Origin: Luteimonas sp. ANT-B3E | Lineage (GTDB): Bacteria > Pseudomonadota > Gammaproteobacteria > Xanthomonadales > Xanthomonadaceae | Assembly (NCBI GenBank): GCA_001683895.1 | Contig: LXQJ01000051.1 | Location: 1-50,884, forward strand | Length of the DNA: 50,884 bases | Direction: 5' to 3' | Shown: positions 40,811 to 50,884 of the stretch, one piece after another | How positions within the stretch are numbered: the first letter of the stretch is position 1 | How the letters are laid out: every line of letters starts with the position of its first letter | Made by a program: the position numbers and the translations under genes | Notes under the pieces: model-generated | The model's input: only the letters and a program-made list of their open reading frames with translations | The model's database searches: none | What the model was told of the DNA's origin: nothing

Positions 40811-43669
40811 TCAGAACCACTGCCGCACCTCGCCCGGAGCGTCGACGTTGCCGGCGCAGCGACCGCAGACCAGCGGATGCGCGGCGACCATCCCGATGTC
40901 ACCACGATGCTGCCAGCAGCGGACGCACTTGGGCTTGTCGGTGGCCTGCGCTTCCACCGTGATGCCGGCGCCGTCGGCGGCCACGACACAGACATCGCCG
41001 CTGATCAGCAGGAACCTCAGCTCGTCCGCCAGCGGCGACAGCCACGCGTGCTCGGAGGCACTGCAGCGCAGCACCAGCTCGGCTTCGAGCGCCGCGCCGA
41101 TGCTTCCCGCGGCGCGCATCGGCTCCAGTACCCGGGCGACCTGCTCGCGCAGCGCCAGCAGCTGGTCGAAGCGTGCCGGCGACAGCGGCGCGTCGTCGGC
41201 CAGCGGCACCAGGCCGGTGTACCAGGTCGCGAACAGCACGTTGTCCTCGCGCCGGGCGCCGTCCGCCGGTGCCGGCAGGTGCGACCAGAGCTCGTCGGCG
41301 GTGAATGCCAGCACCGGCGCCACCCAGCGGACGAAGGCCTCCATCACGTGATGCATCGCCGTCTGCGCGGACCGCCGCCCGCGCGACTCGGCGGGCATCG
41401 TGTACAACCGGTCCTTGGTCACGTCGAGGTACAGCGAGCCCAGGTCGACGCTGCAGAAGTTCAGCAGCGCCTGCACGATCGCAGCGAAGTCGTAGCGCGC
41501 GTAGGCGTCCACCACCTTCTGCTGCACTTCCCACGCGCGGTGCACGATCCAGCGGTCGAGGGCCACCATGTCCGCCGGCGCGACCAGCTGCGAGGCGGGG
41601 TCGAAACCATGCAGGTTGCCGAGCAGAAAGCGCGCGGTATTGCGGATGCGACGATAGGCATCGGCGTTGCGCTTCAGGATCTCCTGCGACAGCGACATCT
41701 CGTTGCTGTAGTCGGCGGAGGCGATCCACAGCCGCAGGATGTCGGCACCGAGCGTCTTCAGGATGTCCTGCGGCTCGATGCCGTTGCCCAGCGACTTGGA
41801 CATCTTGCGGCCGTGCTCGTCGACGGTGAAGCCGTGCGTCAGGCACTGCCGGTACGGCGCGGCGCCGTCGATGGCGATGCCGGTCAGCAGCGACGACTGG
41901 AACCAGCCGCGATGCTGGTCGGAGCCCTCGATGTAGAGGTCGGCCGGCTTGCCCAGCCCGCGCGTCGCCAGCACCGCCTCGTGCGTGATGCCGGAATCGA
42001 ACCAGACATCGAGGATGTCGGTGATGCGGTCGTAGTCGCCAGCCTCGTCGCCCAGCAGCGTCGCCGGGTCGAGGCCATACCACGCGTCGACGCCCTCGCG
42101 CTCGACCAGGTCGGCGACCTCGCGCATCAGCGCGACGCTGCGTGGATGCGGCTCCCCGGTCTCGCGGTGGACGAACAGCGCGATCGGCACGCCCCAGGTG
42201 CGCTGTCGTGAGATGGTCCAGTCCGGACGCCCGGCGACCATGCCGGCGATGCGCGCCTGGCCCCACGCCGGGTACCAGGTCACGCCCTGGATCGCGGCCA
42301 GCGCGTCGCGGCGCAGGTGCGCCTGGTCCATCGAAATGAACCACTGCGGGGTCGCGCGGAACACTACCGGCGTGCGGTGCCGCCAGCAGTGCGGGTAGCT
42401 GTGGCGGAAGGCGACCCGCGCCAGCAGCGCGCCGATACCGGCCAGCGCGTCGGCGATCGCGGCATTGGCCTTCCAGATGTGTTCGCCCGCAAGCGCGGTG
42501 TCACCCAGCGGCGGCGTTGAGGGGAGGTACACGCCGCGGCCGTCGACCGGGTTGAGCTGCGCCGCCGTGTGGCGCGCGACCAGCCCGTACCGCTGGCCGA
42601 CTACGAAGTCCTCCTGGCCGTGACCGGGCGCCGTGTGCACCGCGCCGGTGCCCTCGTCGTCGGAAACGTGGTCGCCGAGGATCAGCGGGATGTCGCGGTC
42701 GTTGTAGAACGGATGCGCGAGCACGGCGTGCTCCAGCGCGGCGCCCTCGACGCGGCCATGCACCTGCACCGCGTCGACGCCGTAGCGCGCCAGTGCGGTT
42801 GCGGCCAGCGCCTCGGCCAGGACAAGCCAGCGGCGACGGCCGTCGCGCGTGGGGCCCTCGACCAGCACGTAGCCGATGTCCGCTCCCAGCGTCACCGCCA
42901 GCGACGCCGGCAGCGTCCACGGCGTCGTGGTCCAGATCGGTACCGCGACTTCGACATCGTCGGGCACCTGGGCGCCGAACAGCGCGCCCAGCGCGGCGGC
43001 ATCGCGCGCGGCGTACGCGACGTCGACCGCGAGCGACTCCTTGTCCTGGTATTCGATCTCGGCCTCCGCCAGCGCCGAGCCGCAGTCGAAGCACCAGTAC
43101 ACCGGCTTCACCCCGCGCAGCAGGTGGCCGTTCTCGACCACCTTGGCCAGCGCGCGGATCTCGTCGGCCTCGAAGCGGAAGTCCAGCGTGCGGTACGGCC
43201 GCTCCCAGTCGCCGAGCACGCCCAGGCGCTTGAAGTCGCGGCGCTGCACGTCGATCTGCGCGTTGGCGAACTCGCGGCACAGCGCGCGGAACCGCACCGC
43301 GTCGAGCTTGCCGCCGACCTTGCCGTGCTTCTTCTCGACAGCGATCTCGATCGGCAGGCCGTGGCAGTCCCAGCCCGGCACGTACGGGGCGTCGAAGCCC
43401 GCCAGCGTCTTCGAGCGGACGATGATGTCCTTGAGGATCTTGTTGACCGCATGGCCCAGGTGGATCGCGCCGTTGGCGTACGGCGGACCGTCGTGCAGCA
43501 CGAACCGCGGCCGGCCCTGCGCGCGCTCCCGCAGCCGGTCGTACAGGCCGTCAGCCTCCCAGCGCGCCAGCGTCTCCGGCTCGCGCCGCGGCAGGTCGCC
43601 GCGCATCGGGAACGCGGTCTCGGGCAGGTGGATGGTCGGCTTGTAGCGCTGGCTGTCGTCGTCGGTCAC
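40811..43669 (-). CDS. ileS: Isoleucyl-tRNA synthetase
   Basis: IleS charges tRNA-Ile and edits Val mischarging. The 952-residue class I enzyme has the HIGH-type motif HLGH (70-73), a CP1 editing domain ([11 protein letters not shown]), the KMSKS motif (about 622-626) and an anticodon-binding region. The C-terminal zinc ribbon CVRCW...CGRC (Cys pairs near 917 and 941) is present. It overlaps ribF by four bases (ATGA), so they are coupled; lspA follows. Confidence 0.97.
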   Translation of the reverse strand: MTDDDSQRYKPTIHLPETAFPMRGDLPRREPETLARWEADGLYDRLRERAQGRPRFVLHDGPPYANGAIHLGHAVNKILKDIIVRSKTLAGFDAPYVPGWDCHGLPIEIAVEKKHGKVGGKLDAVRFRALCREFANAQIDVQRRDFKRLGVLGDWERPYRTLDFRFEADEIRALAKVVENGHLLRGVKPVYWCFDCGSALAEAEIEYQDKESLAVDVAYAARDAAALGALFGAQVPDDVEVAVPIWTTTPWTLPASLAVTLGADIGYVLVEGPTRDGRRRWLVLAEALAATALARYGVDAVQVHGRVEGAALEHAVLAHPFYNDRDIPLILGDHVSDDEGTGAVHTAPGHGQEDFVVGQRYGLVARHTAAQLNPVDGRGVYLPSTPPLGDTALAGEHIWKANAAIADALAGIGALLARVAFRHSYPHCWRHRTPVVFRATPQWFISMDQAHLRRDALAAIQGVTWYPAWGQARIAGMVAGRPDWTISRQRTWGVPIALFVHRETGEPHPRSVALMREVADLVEREGVDAWYGLDPATLLGDEAGDYDRITDILDVWFDSGITHEAVLATRGLGKPADLYIEGSDQHRGWFQSSLLTGIAIDGAAPYRQCLTHGFTVDEHGRKMSKSLGNGIEPQDILKTLGADILRLWIASADYSNEMSLSQEILKRNADAYRRIRNTARFLLGNLHGFDPASQLVAPADMVALDRWIVHRAWEVQQKVVDAYARYDFAAIVQALLNFCSVDLGSLYLDVTKDRLYTMPAESRGRRSAQTAMHHVMEAFVRWVAPVLAFTADELWSHLPAPADGARREDNVLFATWYTGLVPLADDAPLSPARFDQLLALREQVARVLEPMRAAGSIGAALEAELVLRCSASEHAWLSPLADELRFLLISGDVCVVAADGAGITVEAQATDKPKCVRCWQHRGDIGMVAAHPLVCGRCAGNVDAPGEVRQWF

Positions 43670-44622
43670 GCGGAGGCTCGCTGGAGTGGTTGCTGTTGCT
43701 GCAGGCAGTGCCGCGCTTGCGCGGCATCGCGATCCATCTGCGCGACGAGGGTCGGCAGGTCGGGGTAATTTTCCTCGTCGCGCAGGCGTTCGACGAACTC
43801 GACCGAGATCCGGCGGCCGTACAGGTCGCCGTCGAAATCGAACACGTGCGCCTCCAGCAGCGGCTCGACGCCGCCGACCGTGGGCCGCGTGCCGAAGCTC
43901 GACACCGACGGCAGCGGCACGTCTGCGATGCCGTGCACCCAGGTGGCATAGATGCCGCGCAGTGCCGCCACCTTGCCGGCGAAGCGCAGGTTCGCGGTGG
44001 GATAGCCAAGCGTGCGCCCCAGCTGCCGGCCGCGGACCACGCGGCCGTCGATCGCATACGGCTTGCCGAGCAGCCGGGCCGCGCTGGCGAAGTCCCCGGC
44101 AGCGAGCGCCGCGCGGATGCGGGTGCTGGACACGCGCTCGCCGTCGAGTGACACCGGTGCGATCTCGTCGGCGCTGAAGCCCAGCTCGTCGCCGAGGTCA
44201 CGCAGTGCCTGCAGGTCGCCCGCGCGACGATGGCCGAAGCGGAAACCGGGACCGACGTGGACCTCGCGCGCCGCAAGGCGGTTGACCAGCACGCGCTGCA
44301 CGAACTCCCGCGGCGACAGCGCCGCCATGCGCGCATCGAACCGCAGCAGTCCCACGAGGTCGGCGCCAATCGCGCGCAGCCCGCAGAATTTCGCCCGCGG
44401 TAGCGACAGGCGCGGAGGCGGTGTCGCAGTGGCGAAGAACTCGCGCGGCAGCGGCTCGAAGCTCAGCGCCACCGCGGGCACGCCAGCAAGGCGCGCGCGC
44501 GCGACCGCGTGGCGCACCAGCGCTCGATGACCCAGGTGCAGGCCGTCGAAAGCGCCGATGCAGACCACGCTTCCGTGGGGGCAGAGTCGCCCGCCGTCGA
44601 CGTCGCGGAACAGCCTTTTCAT
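43666..44622 (-). CDS. ribF: Bifunctional riboflavin kinase / FAD synthetase RibF
   Basis: RibF makes FMN and FAD from riboflavin. The 318-residue protein has the nucleotidyltransferase part ([39 protein letters not shown]) and the kinase part ([41 protein letters not shown]). The start is [11 protein letters not shown] at 44622; the frame continues upstream but is not conserved. No FMN riboswitch is visible. It overlaps ileS by four bases and follows murJ. Confidence 0.95.
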   Translation of the reverse strand: MKRLFRDVDGGRLCPHGSVVCIGAFDGLHLGHRALVRHAVARARLAGVPAVALSFEPLPREFFATATPPPRLSLPRAKFCGLRAIGADLVGLLRFDARMAALSPREFVQRVLVNRLAAREVHVGPGFRFGHRRAGDLQALRDLGDELGFSADEIAPVSLDGERVSSTRIRAALAAGDFASAARLLGKPYAIDGRVVRGRQLGRTLGYPTANLRFAGKVAALRGIYATWVHGIADVPLPSVSSFGTRPTVGGVEPLLEAHVFDFDGDLYGRRISVEFVERLRDEENYPDLPTLVAQMDRDAAQARHCLQQQQPLQRASA

Positions 44623-44662
44623 CAGAACCGCCGAGTATAGCGGCGGCGGCCGACCCGGCCGG

Positions 44663-46306
44663 TCACTGGCGCAGGTCGCGTGGGCGCAGCCCCAGCAGCA
44701 GCAGTGCGGCCGCGTATCCCGTGGCGCCACCACCAATGGCCACCAGCAGCCAGCCGATCCGGTGCCAGACGCCGGCAATGGCCGTCCACTCCCCGATCGA
44801 CGCGCGCAGCAGCAGCACCACGGCCGACATGGCCAGGCTCGCCAGCGCCAGCCGCAGCCAGAAGCGCCCCCAGCCCGGGCCGGGCGCGTGCGTGCCGCCG
44901 ATGCGTAGCGCGCGCCACAGCAGCCAGGCGTTGACGATCCCCGACAGGCCGGTGGCGAGCGCGATGCCGCCGTGCGCGCCGGGCGTGTCGTGCAGCCATA
45001 GCGGCGTGGTGAAGGCGATCGTCAGTCCCACATTGGCCGCCACCGTCCACAGAGCCGCGCGCATCGGCGTCTTCGTGTCCTGGCGCGCAAAGAACGCCGG
45101 CGCCAGCACCTTGCTGAGCATGAAGGCGGGGATGCCGATGCTCATCGCGGTCAGGCTGATCGCGGCCATGCGCGTGTCGAACGCGGTGAAGCGGCCGTAG
45201 TTGAATACCGTGGCGGTGATCGGTTCGGCCAGCAGCAGCAGGCCGAGCCCCGCGGGGACCCCGGCCAGCAGCGCCATCCGCAGTCCCCAGTCCAGCGACT
45301 GGCTGTAGCCGGCGGCATCGGCGGCCGCGTGGCGGCGCGACAGGTGCGGCAGGATCACGGTGCCCAGCGCCACGCCGAACAGTCCCAGCGGGAACTCGAT
45401 CAGCCGGTCCGAGTAGTACAGCCAGTCCTGGCTGCCGTCGACCAGCAGCGACGCGAATGCCGTGCCCACCAGCAGGTTGACCTGCGCCACCGACGACGAG
45501 AACAGGGTCGGCAGCATCAGCCGCCCGACGCGGCGCACGTCGGGGTGCCCGAACCCCAGCCGCAGCCGTGGCCGCAGCCCCAGCCGGCCCAGCGCCGGCC
45601 ACAGCAGCGCCAGCTGCAGGAAACCCGCGATCAGCACGCCCCATGCCAGCCCGACTGGCGGCACGGCGAAGCGCGGCGCCAGCCAGAACATGGCCGCGAT
45701 CATGGTCAGGTTGTGCAGCACCGGGGTGAAGGCCGGCAGCGCGAACCGCCCCGTGCTGTTGAGGATGGATGCCGCCAGCGACATCATCGAAATGAAGAGC
45801 AGGTACGGGAACGTGATCCGCAGCATCAGCGCGGTCTGCGAGAACTTCTCCGGCTCGTCGAGCGCGCCAGGGGTGAACACGGCGGTGATCGCCGGTGCAA
45901 GCAGCACGCCCGCCGCGCACACCACCAGCACCACCGCACACAGCGCGCCAGCCATGCTGTCGATGAAGGATTTCAGCGCCTCGCGGTCGCCGCGCTCGCG
46001 GATCTCGTTGAGTACCGGGACGAACGCCATCGCCATCGCGCCTTCGGCGAAGACCCGGCGCAGGAAGTTGGGGATGCGGTAGGCGACGATGAAGGCGCTC
46101 ATGGCGCCGCCGGTACCGAACAGCGTGGCCTGCAGCATGTCGCGCGCGAAGCCGGCGATCCGCGACAGCAGGGTCATGGCGCTGAACACCGCGGTGGATC
46201 GCAGCAGGCCGCGGCCGGGCGCCGCGGCCGCGGGATCCGGAGATACGGCATCCGGAGGCGGGCCGTCACCGCCGGCCGGCGGGCTCGCCGGCGCGCTCAA
46301 GCGCAT
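44663..46306 (-). CDS. murJ: Lipid II flippase MurJ
   Basis: MurJ flips lipid II across the inner membrane for peptidoglycan synthesis. The 547-residue protein has about 14 transmembrane segments and the family AMTLLSRIAGFARDMLQA, NFLRRVFAEGAMAMAFVPVL and RHDTKTP regions. The frame continues to a TTG at 46348, but that sits on the rpsT promoter, so ATG 46306 (MRLSAPAS) is more likely; no strong ribosome binding site decides it. It heads the ribF-ileS-lspA-ispH block. Confidence 0.93.
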   Translation of the reverse strand: MRLSAPASPPAGGDGPPPDAVSPDPAAAAPGRGLLRSTAVFSAMTLLSRIAGFARDMLQATLFGTGGAMSAFIVAYRIPNFLRRVFAEGAMAMAFVPVLNEIRERGDREALKSFIDSMAGALCAVVLVVCAAGVLLAPAITAVFTPGALDEPEKFSQTALMLRITFPYLLFISMMSLAASILNSTGRFALPAFTPVLHNLTMIAAMFWLAPRFAVPPVGLAWGVLIAGFLQLALLWPALGRLGLRPRLRLGFGHPDVRRVGRLMLPTLFSSSVAQVNLLVGTAFASLLVDGSQDWLYYSDRLIEFPLGLFGVALGTVILPHLSRRHAAADAAGYSQSLDWGLRMALLAGVPAGLGLLLLAEPITATVFNYGRFTAFDTRMAAISLTAMSIGIPAFMLSKVLAPAFFARQDTKTPMRAALWTVAANVGLTIAFTTPLWLHDTPGAHGGIALATGLSGIVNAWLLWRALRIGGTHAPGPGWGRFWLRLALASLAMSAVVLLLRASIGEWTAIAGVWHRIGWLLVAIGGGATGYAAALLLLGLRPRDLRQ

Positions 46307-46339
46307 CCCCGCGCCATCGGGACGGAGAAGTGGGCTTTG

Positions 46340-46368
46340 TTGACCCAAGCCATTGAATCCCCCATACT
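46340..46368 (+). promoter_or_regulatory. Promoter of rpsT
   Basis: TTGACC (46340-46345), 17 bases, CATACT (46363-46368) is a good sigma-70 promoter about 70 bases before the rpsT start. It makes the long murJ start at 46348 unlikely. Confidence 0.75.
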
Positions 46369-46437
46369 TTCCGACTCGTCCGCCCGGCCCCTCGCGTCGG
46401 TGCCGGCACCACCCATCTTCGTTCCCAGGATCACACC

Positions 46438-46707
46438 GTGGCCAACATCAAGTCCGCCAAGAAGCGCGCCAAGCAGGCCGTCGTGCGCAACCTGCGCAAC
46501 AACAGCCAGCGTTCGCAGCTGCGCACCGCCGTCAAGAAGGTGCTGAAGGCGCTCGAGTCCAACGACGCCGCCGGCGCGCAGGAAGCCTTCAACGTCGCGC
46601 AGCCGATCCTCGACCGGTTCAGCGCGCGCGGCCTGATCCACCGCAACAAGGCCGCGCGCCACAAGAGCCGCCTGAGTGCCCGCATCAAGGCCCTCAAGGC
46701 CGCCTGA
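46438..46707 (+). CDS. rpsT: 30S ribosomal protein S20
   Basis: S20 binds 16S rRNA early in assembly. The 89-residue protein starts with GTG ([16 protein letters not shown]) and has the three-helix pattern with [20 protein letters not shown] and [22 protein letters not shown]. It is a single gene with its own promoter at 46340 and a strong terminator at 46742, divergent from murJ. Confidence 0.97.
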   Translation: MANIKSAKKRAKQAVVRNLRNNSQRSQLRTAVKKVLKALESNDAAGAQEAFNVAQPILDRFSARGLIHRNKAARHKSRLSARIKALKAA

Positions 46708-46741
46708 GCCATCGCGCCCAGCGCGCGACCGCATCACGCAA

Positions 46742-46765
46742 AACCCGGCTACGGCCGGGTTTTTC
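46742..46765. terminator. Bidirectional terminator of rpsT and obgE
   Basis: AAACCCGGC (46742-46750), TACG, GCCGGGTTT (46755-46763) is a perfect 9-bp stem followed by TTTTT on the plus strand. A shorter T run faces the minus strand, so it can also end obgE transcription. Confidence 0.92.
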
Positions 46766-46819
46766 GTTTCAGGCGACGATGGATGCGCGATGGCGGCCAC
46801 CCGGCCCGCCCTCGCGGAG

Positions 46820-47968
<1,149 letters not shown>

Positions 47969-48049
47969 CTAACGACGCGCCAGCCGCGCGCGACGATCCG
48001 TGGCGCCGGGGACACGCCGGCTGGGCGAAGATGCGGCCCTTTGCGCAAC

Positions 48050-48071
48050 AAAAAACCCCGCCGAAGCGGGG
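48050..48071 (-). terminator. Terminator of rplU-rpmA
   Basis: On the minus strand CCCCGC, TTCG, GCGGGG (complement of 48056-48071) is followed by TTTTTT (complement of 48050-48055). It lies just after the rpmA stop and before obgE, so obgE may have its own promoter or partial read-through. Confidence 0.93.
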
Positions 48072-48098
48072 CTTTCCGGACCGATCCGGTGCGCCGGA

Positions 48099-48362
48099 TC
48101 AGACTTCAGCCGTCACCACGCTGACGGTGCGGCGCTTCTTGGCGCCCTTGACCGAGAACTCGACCTTGCCGTCGATCAGCGCGAACAGCGTGTGGTCACG
48201 CCCGAGCCCCACGCCCATGCCGGGGTGGAACTGCGTGCCGCGCTGGCGGACGATGATGTTGCCGGCGTCGATCGCCTGGCCGCCATAGATCTTGACGCCC
48301 AGGTACTTCGGGTTGGAGTCGCGGCCGTTGCGGCTGGAACCTACGCCCTTTTTGTGTGCCAT
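48099..48362 (-). CDS. rpmA: 50S ribosomal protein L27
   Basis: L27 lies near the peptidyl-transferase centre. The 87-residue protein starts [19 protein letters not shown] and has [29 protein letters not shown] with the charged C-terminus ([12 protein letters not shown]). It follows rplU by 12 bases and ends with a strong terminator. Confidence 0.97.
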   Translation of the reverse strand: MAHKKGVGSSRNGRDSNPKYLGVKIYGGQAIDAGNIIVRQRGTQFHPGMGVGLGRDHTLFALIDGKVEFSVKGAKKRRTVSVVTAEV

Positions 48363-48374
48363 GGCTGCTGCTCC

Positions 48375-48695
48375 TTACTTCTTGTCGCCACCGGCGATGC
48401 CGGTGATCTCGATTTCGGTGTAGTGCTGCCGGTGGCCCATCTGCTTGCGATGGTGCTTGCGGCGGCGGAACTTCACGATGCGCACCTTGTCGGCGCGGCC
48501 GTGGGACTTGACGGTGGCCGTGACCAGCGCGCCTTTCAGGGCGTCGCCTAGCTTGATGCCCTCGCCGTCACCGAGCATGAGGATCTGGTCGAACCTGACC
48601 TCCCCGCCCGCTTCGGTTTCAAGCTTCTCGACACGGATCGTCTCACCCTGCATCACGCGGTACTGTTTGCCGCCTGTGACCAACACTGCGTACAT
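48375..48695 (-). CDS. rplU: 50S ribosomal protein L21
   Basis: L21 binds 23S rRNA in the presence of L20. The 106-residue protein begins [25 protein letters not shown] and has the conserved [36 protein letters not shown] segment. It heads the rplU-rpmA operon, with a promoter about 60 to 95 bases upstream. Confidence 0.97.
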   Translation of the reverse strand: MYAVLVTGGKQYRVMQGETIRVEKLETEAGGEVRFDQILMLGDGEGIKLGDALKGALVTATVKSHGRADKVRIVKFRRRKHHRKQMGHRQHYTEIEITGIAGGDKK

Positions 48696-48758
48696 GACCA
48701 GCTTCCTCTGTAGTTATTTTTGGTCGCCTGCGCGCCATCGAGGGCGGACAGGAGCGGA

Positions 48759-48788
48759 ATCGTAGACGATTCAGCAGCTTAGGGTCAA
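48759..48788 (-). promoter_or_regulatory. Promoter of rplU-rpmA
   Basis: On the minus strand -35 is TTGACC (complement of 48783-48788) and -10 is TACGAT (complement of 48759-48764), with an 18-base spacer, about 65 bases before the rplU start. Confidence 0.65.
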
Positions 48789-49388
48789 CCGTTTACAGGG
48801 CCGACGACGCGCCAGCGCAGGCGTCCTTCAGCAGGTCCGCCAGCGGCCGGGCCACGCCAGGCGCCAGGGACAGACAAAATAATCCCATGCGAGCGCGCCG
48901 TCGGATTTGTCATATAGAGAGCGCGATGGAGCGCCGTGGACTGCGACAGCGGGACGCAGGGAGATTGCGTTAAACGCCTGTTCAGCCAATGGATGGGTTG
49001 CGATGGACTGTGTCGATGGCTTAGGGTCGGGCGAAGAGCGGCAGCCGAGGCTGCTGTTCCGAGAGCAACCGGTTCGCGATCGCGGGTCGGGGTGGACCGC
49101 CAGCCCGGCGACCACCGGAACGGTATCCTGAATGCCCGAGCGCCCCTCCGTCGGTGTCCCCTCCCCCGCACCCCCCGCGTGCGAGCCCATCGCGTCAATG
49201 CTGGATTGCTGGCATCGCCCCAGTGTCCGGGCGCCGACGGCTCCCCCGTCCATTCGTTCGTCCCTGCCACCGCGCGCGACCGCTGCGCTGCGGGGGCGAC
49301 ATCGCATCCAGTCGGCGGCATCGCCCGTCGGCGGACAACGACCGGCGCGGTTGCAGCGTCCGGCATTCCCTCGAGGAGAGAGATCCAC
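48789..49388. other. Non-coding region upstream of the protease gene
   Basis: I see no convincing gene in these 600 bases. Short ORFs here lack ribosome binding sites and protein-like sequence. The stretch holds the protease leader and its ribosome binding site (AGGAG at 49374-49378, ten bases before the ATG). GCTTAGGGTC (49018-49027) repeats a sequence also found at 48777-48786; its meaning is unclear. A promoter for the protease could not be fixed. Confidence 0.4.
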
Positions 49389-50884
49389 ATGATACGAAGC
49401 AACAGAAAAACCACCGCCCTGGCGGTTGCGATCGCGGCCGCCATGGTCGCCGCACCGTTTGCCTATTCCGCCGGCAAGTCGGGCGCCGGCGCCAAGCGCG
49501 GTGCGCCGGTCGACGTCAGCAAGGTGGCTGGGCAGGACGCGTTCGACAGCTTCATCATCAGCTACCACAAGGGCAGCAAGGCGAGTGCGGCAGCGCACGC
49601 GCAGGGCATCGCTGCCGCGGCGCAGGTCGTTGGGGTCAAGATCGAAACGCGAAGCGAACTCGCTACCGGCGCACGCCTCATCGCGACCGACCGCAGGCTC
49701 GATCGCGCCGACACCAAGCGGCTGATGCTGGAACTCATGAAAGATCCATCTGTCCGTGCAGTGGAGCCCAACAGCCGGCTCCAGCGGGCGCTGGTTCCCA
49801 ACGATCCGCTCTACGCGCAGCAGGCCTGGCATTACAAGGACGGCCCCGGCGGCATCAATCTCGAGCCTGCGTGGGACAAGGCGACGGGCGACGGCATCGT
49901 GGTCGCGGTGCTCGATACCGGCTCGACTCCGCACGAGGAGTTCGTGGGCCAGACCGTCCCCGGCTACGACTTCATCACGGATATCGCGACCGCCCGCGAC
50001 GGCGATGGCAGGGATGACGATCCCAACGACGAGGGCGACTGGCACGCAGGCGAGTGCAACATCTTCGGTATTCCGGATGACAGCAGCTGGCACGGTACCC
50101 ATGTTGCCGGGACGGTGGCGGCGGCCACCGACAACAATGTCGGTGTCGCCGGCGTGGCGTTCGACGCCAAGGTCCAGCACGTACGCGCGCTGGGCAAATG
50201 CGGTGGCACGCTGGCCGATGTCGCCGACGCGATGATCTGGGCGTCCGGCGGAAGCGTGCCAGGCGTGCCGGCCAACCAGAACCCGGCGGAAATCATCAAC
50301 ATGAGCCTCGGAGGTGGCGGCAGTTGCGCAGCGGTGCTCCAGGATGCCGTCGACATCGCGCTTGCCAACGGCGCGACGATCATTGTTGCGGCGGGCAACT
50401 CCGGGGGTCCCGTAGCGAACTTCCAGCCTGCGAGCTGCGCTGGGGTCATTGCGGTCGGCGCCACAACCCCCACGGGCACGCTTGCCGGCTACTCCAACTT
50501 CGGACCCGGGGTGAGTGTCTCGGCACCAGGCGGAACCAGTGCGGCCCCGGCGGCCGACAACGTCCTGTCGACGCTCAACGCCGGGTTGACGGTGCAGGGT
50601 GATGATGCCTACGCCTTCTACGCCGGCACCTCGATGGCCGCACCCCACGTGGCGGGCGTCGCGGCGCTGATGCAATCGGTGGCAGAGACGCCGCTGACAC
50701 CGGCGCAGGTGAAGACCATTCTTGAAAACACCGCGTTCGCGGCCAATGGGCGGGTTTCCAACTGCACCGGGGCACGACTGTGCGGGGCTGGCATCATCGA
50801 CGCCAAGCTTGCGGTGGATGTGGCTGCGGGTGACGTGCCCCTCCCGCCCGCCCCGCCGCCGCCGCCGCCGCCGCCGCCGCCGAC
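49389..50884 (+). CDS. Secreted subtilisin-like (S8) serine protease, partial
   Basis: The window ends inside this gene, after 498 codons. It starts MIRSNRKTTALAVAIAAAMVAAPFAYSAGK, a signal peptide cleaved near residue 27. An I9-type propeptide follows (about 50-130), then the S8 catalytic domain with D176 (VAVLDTGS), H235 (SWHGTHVAG) and S415 (AGTSMAAPHVAG); the oxyanion Asn is in AAGNSGG. Cysteines in GKCGG, GSCAAV, QPASC, NCTG and RLCGAG suggest disulfides. A polyproline linker (PLPPAPPPP and onward) begins near 484 and probably leads to a P/proprotein-convertase domain or PPC domain beyond the window. Such proteases are typical of Lysobacter-like bacteria. Confidence 0.95.
   Translation, partial: MIRSNRKTTALAVAIAAAMVAAPFAYSAGKSGAGAKRGAPVDVSKVAGQDAFDSFIISYHKGSKASAAAHAQGIAAAAQVVGVKIETRSELATGARLIATDRRLDRADTKRLMLELMKDPSVRAVEPNSRLQRALVPNDPLYAQQAWHYKDGPGGINLEPAWDKATGDGIVVAVLDTGSTPHEEFVGQTVPGYDFITDIATARDGDGRDDDPNDEGDWHAGECNIFGIPDDSSWHGTHVAGTVAAATDNNVGVAGVAFDAKVQHVRALGKCGGTLADVADAMIWASGGSVPGVPANQNPAEIINMSLGGGGSCAAVLQDAVDIALANGATIIVAAGNSGGPVANFQPASCAGVIAVGATTPTGTLAGYSNFGPGVSVSAPGGTSAAPAADNVLSTLNAGLTVQGDDAYAFYAGTSMAAPHVAGVAALMQSVAETPLTPAQVKTILENTAFAANGRVSNCTGARLCGAGIIDAKLAVDVAAGDVPLPPAPPPPPPPPPP
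50853..50882 (+). repeat. (CCG)10 tract encoding the polyproline linker
   Basis: Ten perfect CCG codons run in frame as prolines just before the window edge. They form the linker between the catalytic and C-terminal parts of the S8 protease. The pure codon run is prone to slippage and could vary in length between strains. Confidence 0.8.

Noticed and set aside
43666-44800. FMN riboswitch at ribF
   Set aside because: No RFN-type structure was visible before the ribF start; the gene is coupled within the murJ-ileS block.
48907-49131. 74-codon ORF upstream of the protease
   Set aside because: No ribosome binding site and no protein-like pattern.
48828-50675. 615-codon minus-strand frame opposite the S8 protease
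   Set aside because: It is antisense to the protease gene, which has a complete catalytic triad and a signal peptide.

Overview
The window reads as a chromosomal stretch of a high-GC gammaproteobacterium of the Xanthomonadaceae/Lysobacteraceae (Luteimonas- or Lysobacter-like; inferred). Three things support this: the gene order lexA-recA-recX-alaS-csrA-tRNA-Ser, a LexA box of the form TTAG-N6-TACTA at lexA, and a secreted S8 protease with a polyproline linker. No species was assigned by search.

Bases 1 to about 15767 are an accessory genomic island, visibly less GC-rich than the rest. It ends at the 3' end of a tRNA-Ser(GCT) gene, next to a tyrosine integrase (14124-15686). A second, unrelated tyrosine integrase (5045-6436) lies inside it. 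The cargo is conflict-like: a large coiled-coil SF1 helicase/ATPase (163-3639), a YhaV/PrlF toxin-antitoxin pair (3731-4556), an uncharacterised protein with a degenerate nuclease-like motif overlapping the inner integrase gene (6415-7869), a TrlF-type PHP+SMC-like ATPase (7924-10893) behind an XRE repressor gene (10960-11316), a lipoprotein/membrane-protein pair (11421-12435), and a hypothetical ORF overlapping a probable PD-(D/E)XK nuclease gene (12571-14092). The left end of the island is outside the window.

From 15768 onward the window is core genome. The SOS/translation block runs on the minus strand: pncC, lexA, recA, recX, alaS, csrA, tRNA-Ser (22272 down to 15768). A TonB-dependent receptor (22397-24982, minus) is divergent from mutS (25244-27865, plus). 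katG (28170-30380, plus) follows, with an OxyR-like half site upstream and a strong terminator. Then come hslR-like, the rpsP-rimM-trmD-rplS operon, pabC-like and ffh, all minus. ypjD (plus) converges on a PAP2-like phosphatase gene, followed by radA, a small conserved gene and tRNA-Thr(CGT). The envelope block murJ-ribF-ileS-lspA-ispH (minus) is next, then rpsT (plus), and rplU-rpmA-obgE (minus). The window ends inside a secreted subtilisin-like protease (49389 onward).

The core genes serve DNA repair, oxidative-stress defence, ribosome assembly, tRNA charging and modification, and export of proteins and cell-wall precursors. The island genes look like a set of nucleic-acid-targeting or phage-defence modules carried by integrases and held by a toxin-antitoxin pair. 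That functional reading is inference from domains and context.
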